DNA of 64,000 nucleotides, from positions 1 to 64,000 of the forward strand of contig NZ_FOTC01000005.1 of assembly GCF_900114455.1 (NCBI RefSeq), written 5' to 3'. Every line of letters starts with the position of its first letter. Position 1 is the stretch's first letter. Origin of the DNA: Halogranum rubrum. Its GTDB lineage: Archaea; Halobacteriota; Halobacteria; Halobacteriales; Haloferacaceae. The translations under genes were made by a program, and so were the position numbers. The notes below the pieces were generated by a model. It was not told where the DNA came from. It did no database searches and saw only the letters and a program-made list of their open reading frames with translations. This document shows, one piece after another, positions 59,754 through 64,000 of the stretch.

Positions 59754-61580
59754 TCAGTCGTCTCTGGGCGACCCGCCGTCTGCGACGGTGGTTCCGCTAC
59801 CACGACCGCGAGCACTACTGATGCTCTGATAGCCGATGACGACGAGCGCGAGCGCCAGTCCGATGAGCGTGAGTGCCAACACGATCTGGACGACAGCCGA
59901 GAGCTGTGCGAACAGGGTCGGTGCACCACCCCACTCGCCCTGGATGAACTTCACGTAGAGGTTGTCGTGGAACGCCAGCCAGCCGAGACCGAGGACGGTG
60001 ATGAAGACCATCAGCGCCATCGGCACACCGGTGCTGATGAGCTGTTTGCTCTCGTCCCAGTTGGCGAGCCACACCGTCGCGGTGAGCAGTGCAAGGGCCG
60101 CCAGCAGCTGGTTCGCACCGCCGAACAGTTGCCAGAGCGTCAGCCACGACCCGCTGGTGATGAGGATGTACGCCGGAATCCCCTGAACCGCGGCGTTGCT
60201 GTAGCGGTTCGTCGCCGCCTTCTGTATCGACGTCTCGGGCGTGCCGACGATCTCCTCCATCATGTAACGACCGAGACGGACGGCCGTGTCAGTCGACGTG
60301 AGCAGGAAACTCACGAGCACGAGCGCCATGAACGGGCCGCCGAAGGTCGTCGGGATACCGAAACTCGTCAGGATGATACCGCCACCCTGTGCGAACGTCG
60401 GGAGCGCGAGGCCGATACCGCCGCCCACGTCGGGCGAGACGATGGCGACCGTCGAGAGCGCGACGATAGCCAAGAGCCCCTCGCCGAGCATACCCCCGTA
60501 GCCGATGACTCGGGCGTCGGACTCCTTGTTGAGCTGTTTCGACGTCGTCCCCGAGGAGACGAGCGAGTGGAACCCGCTGATGGTCCCGCAGGCGATGGTG
60601 ATGAACAAGAGCGGGAACAGCGGCGCGCCGGAGCGGCCGATGAACCCGTAGAACGGTTCGAGGTTGGTCACGAGCGGTTGGCTCGACGTCCCGAGAACGG
60701 TGCCGACGATGATGGCGAGTAGCGCGCCACCGACACCGGTGTACAGCAGGAACGACGAGAGGTAGTCACGCGGTTGCAAGAGCACCCACACCGGGAGGGC
60801 GCTCGCGAGCGCCCCGTAGAGGATGATGATTGGCACCCACGCGGCGGTGTTGGCTCCGAGCGACGCCGCACCGGGGAGCCACGACCCACTCATACCCTCC
60901 AACAGCACGAACGTCTCGGCAGGTGCGCGCGCCGCCGGTTCGAACAGTGCGAGCGGGTACAGAATCCCGAGGTAGACGCCGACGAACATCGCGACGACGA
61001 ACGCCACGGTACCGGGGATGAAGGGGAGATTCAGTTGGTAGAGATACCCGCCGAACAGGACGGCGAGGCCGATGTAGATGAGGCTGGCCGTCGCGGCCTC
61101 CGGGTACGCGTTGAACACGATGGCCACGACGAGCGCGAACACGGCGACGACGAGGACGATGGTGAGAAAGGCGAACCACAAGAGCATGTTCTTGCCTCGC
61201 TCGCCGACGTACTGGCCGATGATGTAGCCGATGGACTTCCCCTCGTGTCGGAGACTCGCCGACAGCGAGACGAAGTCGTGGGTCGCGCCCAGAAGTGGGT
61301 TACCGATGGCAATCCACAGGAGTGCGGGAAGCCATCCCCACACGACGCCGGCCGTAATCGGGCCGACGATGGGTGCGCCGCCCGCGATACTCGAATAGTG
61401 ATGCCCCAAGAGCACCGGTTTCTTCGCCGGAACGTACTCCTGTCCGTCTTCGTACTTGTGCGCCGGTGTCGTGTTTGCATCGTCGAGTTCGACGAACTGC
61501 GCCAGGTACCGGGAGTAGCCGAAATACCCCAGGCTGAACAGTACGAGTACCGCCGCCACCAGCCAGATGATCTGGACCAT
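59754..61580 (-). CDS. cstA: CstA-family peptide/pyruvate transporter
   Basis: 608 residues with 15 or more TM helices. The CstA core is GHHYSSIAGGAPIVGPITAGVVWGWLPALLWIAIGNPLLGATHDFVSLSASLRHEGKSIG. Other family stretches are FGRSGAPLFPLLFITIACGTISGFHSLVSSGTTSKQL and LTSTDTAVRLGRYMMEEI. The family imports peptides or pyruvate and is raised in starving bacteria. The end is a short Gly/Ser/Asp tail. No LytTR/BtsS-like regulator nearby. Confidence 0.93.
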   Translation of the reverse strand: MVQIIWLVAAVLVLFSLGYFGYSRYLAQFVELDDANTTPAHKYEDGQEYVPAKKPVLLGHHYSSIAGGAPIVGPITAGVVWGWLPALLWIAIGNPLLGATHDFVSLSASLRHEGKSIGYIIGQYVGERGKNMLLWFAFLTIVLVVAVFALVVAIVFNAYPEAATASLIYIGLAVLFGGYLYQLNLPFIPGTVAFVVAMFVGVYLGILYPLALFEPAARAPAETFVLLEGMSGSWLPGAASLGANTAAWVPIIILYGALASALPVWVLLQPRDYLSSFLLYTGVGGALLAIIVGTVLGTSSQPLVTNLEPFYGFIGRSGAPLFPLLFITIACGTISGFHSLVSSGTTSKQLNKESDARVIGYGGMLGEGLLAIVALSTVAIVSPDVGGGIGLALPTFAQGGGIILTSFGIPTTFGGPFMALVLVSFLLTSTDTAVRLGRYMMEEIVGTPETSIQKAATNRYSNAAVQGIPAYILITSGSWLTLWQLFGGANQLLAALALLTATVWLANWDESKQLISTGVPMALMVFITVLGLGWLAFHDNLYVKFIQGEWGGAPTLFAQLSAVVQIVLALTLIGLALALVVIGYQSISSARGRGSGTTVADGGSPRDD

Positions 61581-61625
61581 GTTACGTTACCACATCGTGC
61601 ATGTGTGTATACCACATATAAACAT
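61581..61625 (-). promoter_or_regulatory. Strong TATA promoter of cstA
   Basis: ATGTTTATATGTGG on the minus strand (about 61612-61625) is one of the best TATA matches in the window and predicts a start about 11 nt before the cstA ATG. The spacer holds GTATACACACATGCAC, an alternating purine-pyrimidine run. The rest of the 172-bp gap to the next gene (61626-61752) is A/T-rich with no gene seen. Confidence 0.6.
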
Positions 61626-61752
61626 TAGCTTCCAGCGCCGTGTGTCTACAAGGGACAGACGTGGTCTTCTACACGATTTCGAGAGATACCCTCGACTCGG
61701 GAGCAAAGATGTATGCAATATCGATTAATATTTACCCTCGATATAGTCATCT

Positions 61753-62715
61753 CTATGATTCTGGTTCGACGTCGACGTCTATCTCTGCGGCAACCGTCGT
61801 CAGCAGGTCCCCTTTGACTTCGGCGACGCGAAGCCCGATTTCGGCGACGACCGGAACGTCGAACGTGTCGTGCAGTTCTCGAAGGCGCTCGCGCTCGGTT
61901 GCGACGCGCTGGCGCAAGAACTGTGCGCCGATACCTTCCTCGTCCTCGCCCGGTTCGGGTGAGAGTTTGTTGACGACGAGTCCCTGCACGTCGAGGCCGT
62001 AGTCGTGCAACCTCTCGACGGCGCGGCGCGTCTCGCGGATAGAGAGTTCGTCGGGGTTGACGACGAGGAAGAACGCCGCCTCGTCTCGCAGCACCCGACC
62101 TGCGAACTCGAACTGCTCCTTTCGCGCCTCCAGTCGGGCGATGATGGGGTCGCCGTCCATCATCCGCCGTGGTTCGTTGTTGCCGATGGCGGCGCGCTCG
62201 AACAGTTTGACGCTCTGTTTCCGCTTCATCAGGAGGCGTTCTATCCAGCCTTCGAGGAACTCCGGAAGCGAGAGGAGTCGAAGCGTCCCGCCCGTCGGCG
62301 ACGTGTCGAAGACGACGCGGTCGTACTCGTCGCTCTCTCGCATCACCTCGATGAAGCGGTCGAACAGCGCCGACTCGTACGCACCGGGCGTCTGGTGGGC
62401 CATCTCTATCTGTCTGTCTATCTCGTTGACCATCCCGGCGCTCACCTGGTCGCCGAGTGCGCGCTTGGTCTCCATCAGGTGACGCTCCACCTCGTCGTCG
62501 GGGTCTATCTCCATCGCGTCGAGACCCCCGACGCCGTCGACGGGTTGGGGCGTGTCGCTGAACTGCTGGTCGAACACGTCGGAGGTGCTGTGGGCCGGGT
62601 CGGTGGAGACGACGAGCGTGTCGAGGCCGGCGTTCGCGCACTTGAGCGCGTAGGCGCTGGAGACGGTGGTCTTGCCGACGCCACCTTTCCCGCCGAAGAA
62701 GACGAACTTACGCAT
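61753..62715 (-). CDS. ArsA/Get3-type ATPase
   Basis: 320 residues, a single ArsA domain, which is the length of Get3/TRC40 rather than the doubled arsenite pump subunit. The deviant P-loop is FGGKGGVGKTTVSS (8-17), followed by STDPAHSTSDVF (switch), VFDTSPTGGTLRLL and VVNKLSPEPG. I see no CxxC, so the zinc-linked dimer of eukaryal Get3 is not evident. Likely role: nucleotide-driven targeting of membrane or cofactor proteins. The ATG at 62715 overlaps the stop of the preceding small gene by one base; the long upstream extension is out-of-frame shadow. Confidence 0.9.
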   Translation of the reverse strand: MRKFVFFGGKGGVGKTTVSSAYALKCANAGLDTLVVSTDPAHSTSDVFDQQFSDTPQPVDGVGGLDAMEIDPDDEVERHLMETKRALGDQVSAGMVNEIDRQIEMAHQTPGAYESALFDRFIEVMRESDEYDRVVFDTSPTGGTLRLLSLPEFLEGWIERLLMKRKQSVKLFERAAIGNNEPRRMMDGDPIIARLEARKEQFEFAGRVLRDEAAFFLVVNPDELSIRETRRAVERLHDYGLDVQGLVVNKLSPEPGEDEEGIGAQFLRQRVATERERLRELHDTFDVPVVAEIGLRVAEVKGDLLTTVAAEIDVDVEPES

Positions 62716-63011
62716 CAGAAGTGGTACTGCTGCCCTTTGCGTTCGAGGACCGACCCGCGGTCCCACATCCGCCGCTCCCACGCTTCGAACTCGTCTTCGA
62801 GGTAGGGCAGGAGTTCGGCGGTGTAGTACGAGACGGGACTCGGGATGCCGAAGGCGTCGGGGAAACACGCGAGCATAAACGTGTCCTCGATGTCCTCGGC
62901 CTCCTTCTCTATCTTCTCGTAGGCCGGATGGGAGATGAGGCCGTGATAGAGGCCACGGAGCCACTCGTCAAGGAGTCGGCGGAACTCCTCGATGCGGTCT
63001 GCGGGTGTCAT
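62715..63011 (-). CDS. Small conserved protein paired with ArsA/Get3
   Basis: 98 residues, helical and aromatic-rich: ADRIEEFRRLLDEWLRGLYHGLISHPAYEKIEKEAEDIEDTFMLACFPDAFGIPSPVSYYTAELLPYLEDEFEAWERRMW. I recognise no named domain. Its TGA shares one base with the ATG of the ATPase gene (TGATG), so the two are made in a set ratio and may form a complex. CTTTTGC at about 63039-63045 precedes the ATG at 63011. Divergent from the CobW-type gene. Confidence 0.8.
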   Translation of the reverse strand: MTPADRIEEFRRLLDEWLRGLYHGLISHPAYEKIEKEAEDIEDTFMLACFPDAFGIPSPVSYYTAELLPYLEDEFEAWERRMWDRGSVLERKGQQYHF

Positions 63012-63118
63012 GTGGTGACAACCTCCCCGTCTCGCGGGCAAAAGGGTGTCGGGAATCGGTCAGCGGTTGGCGTACACGACCGGCGAGATTTATTAGCACA
63101 CCTCGACGAACACGGGGT

Positions 63119-64000
63119 ATGGCTCGTGACGCGATTCCGGTGACGATTCTGAGCGGGAGTCTCGGCGCAGGCAAGACGACGCTGCTCAACCACCTCCTGC
63201 ACACCGCCGACCGGGACATCGCCGTCCTCGTCAACGACATGGGCGAGGTCAACATCGACGCCGCCCTCGTGAGCGACAGTTCCGAACTCGACGTCGACGA
63301 CGGCGTGACGGAGTTGTCGAACGGCTGTATCTGCTGTGAGCTACAGGACGACCTGAACACCGCCGTCGTCCGACTGGCGAGAGAGCGCGACTTCGACCAC
63401 CTCGTCGTGGAGTCGTCGGGCATCAGCGAACCCGAACCCGTCGCTCGCCTCTTCACCACCGGGTCGCGGGCGGCGGCGCTGTACGAGGTGGATTCGCTCG
63501 TCACCGTCGTCGACGCTCGTCTCTTCTACGACACCTTCGGCGGCGATGAGCGGGTGGAGCGCCGCGGCACCGCGGACGACGACACTCGCCCGCTCTCGGA
63601 CCTCTTGGTCGAACAGGTAGAGTTCTCGAACGTGGTTCTCCTGAACAAGCGAGATCTGCTCTCCGAAGACGAACTCGACACCGTCGAGGAGTTGGTGCGA
63701 ACGCTCCGACCCGACGCGGTGATACTCCGAAGCGAGTTCGGACAGGTAGCCGCAGGGGAGTTGCTCGGTCGTGGTCTCTACGACCCCGCGACTGCGGCGG
63801 ACGCCGCCGGATGGAAGCAAGCACTGAACGAGGACGACGCAGACGAACGGGAGGATGCACACGGCGACGGCCACACACACGACGACCATAGCCACGGCGA
63901 CAGCCACGATGGTCACGACCACACCGGTCACTCCCACCCTGACGAGATGTACGGCGTCACCTCGTTCGTCTACCGTCGCCGCCGACCGTTCCATCCACAG
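63119..64000 (+). CDS. CobW/COG0523 G3E GTPase (3' end beyond window)
   Basis: At least 294 codons, running off the right edge. Walker A is SGSLGAGKTTLLNHLL (13-20), then VNDMGEVNIDAALV, the metal-binding CxCC at C70, C72, C73 (NGCICCEL), ESSGISEPEPVA, and the guanine motif LLNKRDLL. A His-rich stretch near codons 245-280 (HGDGHTHDDHSHGDSHDGHDH) would bind zinc or nickel. The family hands metals to target proteins using GTP. GATTTATTAG (about 63087-63096) lies 27 bp before the ATG, so the transcript is leaderless. Confidence 0.93.
   Translation, partial: MARDAIPVTILSGSLGAGKTTLLNHLLHTADRDIAVLVNDMGEVNIDAALVSDSSELDVDDGVTELSNGCICCELQDDLNTAVVRLARERDFDHLVVESSGISEPEPVARLFTTGSRAAALYEVDSLVTVVDARLFYDTFGGDERVERRGTADDDTRPLSDLLVEQVEFSNVVLLNKRDLLSEDELDTVEELVRTLRPDAVILRSEFGQVAAGELLGRGLYDPATAADAAGWKQALNEDDADEREDAHGDGHTHDDHSHGDSHDGHDHTGHSHPDEMYGVTSFVYRRRRPFHPQ

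Noticed and set aside
1-64000. tRNA, rRNA, transposase or integrase genes
   Set aside because: I looked for T-loop motifs, rRNA-like stretches, DDE or tyrosine recombinase motifs and terminal inverted repeats by eye and found none. A covariance-model scan would be the decisive test.

Overview
The window is a high-GC haloarchaeal chromosome segment, most likely from the Haloferacaceae or a close relative. The support is internal. Proteins are strongly acidic, and most genes start with no or very short leaders, with a TATA-like box about 27 bp before the start codon. The genes include a halophilic 2Fe-2S ferredoxin with an acidic insertion, MC1 chromatin protein, the EndA-TrpS pair, archaeal-type PheRS, and many haloarchaea-only families. 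The assignment to a family is inference from gene content and order. I saw no tRNA, rRNA, insertion sequence, CRISPR array or replication origin.

Layout. 1-595: non-coding edge with degenerate repeats and hairpins. 596-9731: MC1, an AbrB-like protein, PyrD, a flavoprotein, ValRS, a membrane protein pair and a PLP sulfur-amino-acid enzyme. 9914-13466: pheS-pheT, preceded by a long leader holding a Phe-rich 26-codon peptide and a large hairpin. 13775-18815: a second copy of the membrane protein family, a VOC gene with an internal deletion, endA-trpS, an array of tandem palindromes, and a NucS-like zinc-ribbon protein. 18914-25288: HAD phosphatase, membrane-anchored receiver protein, Ski2-like helicase, zinc-ribbon protein, MATE exporter and a Bat-type regulator. 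25482-28289: a small protein followed by otsA-otsB (trehalose). 28327-34686: lipA and the complete 2-oxoacid dehydrogenase operon (E1 alpha, E1 beta, E2, E3). 34699-37374: two low-complexity lipoproteins flanking a transmembrane winged-helix sensor. 37580-47213: phosphate permease, ferredoxin, prepilin peptidase, HisI, a coiled-coil protein, an acetyltransferase, GlmM-type mutase, SerB, a RecA-like ATPase and SerA. 47470-48135: a secreted protein made of 21-residue curlin-like repeats. 48351-55764: a coiled-coil protein, ThrC, a small regulator, and a DUF4129/DUF7269/DUF58/DUF7519 operon. 55836-64000: M48 protease, small proteins, a cupin pair, CstA, a Get3/ArsA-type ATPase with a small partner, and a CobW-type GTPase that runs off the edge.

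Functionally the window is mostly housekeeping: three aminoacyl-tRNA synthetases, Ser/Thr/His and pyrimidine synthesis, lipoylation next to the lipoyl-dependent dehydrogenase complex, and osmolyte synthesis. The two most notable features sit among these ordinary genes. One is a candidate ribosome-sensing leader before pheST. The other is a secreted repeat protein that fits the curlin amyloid consensus.
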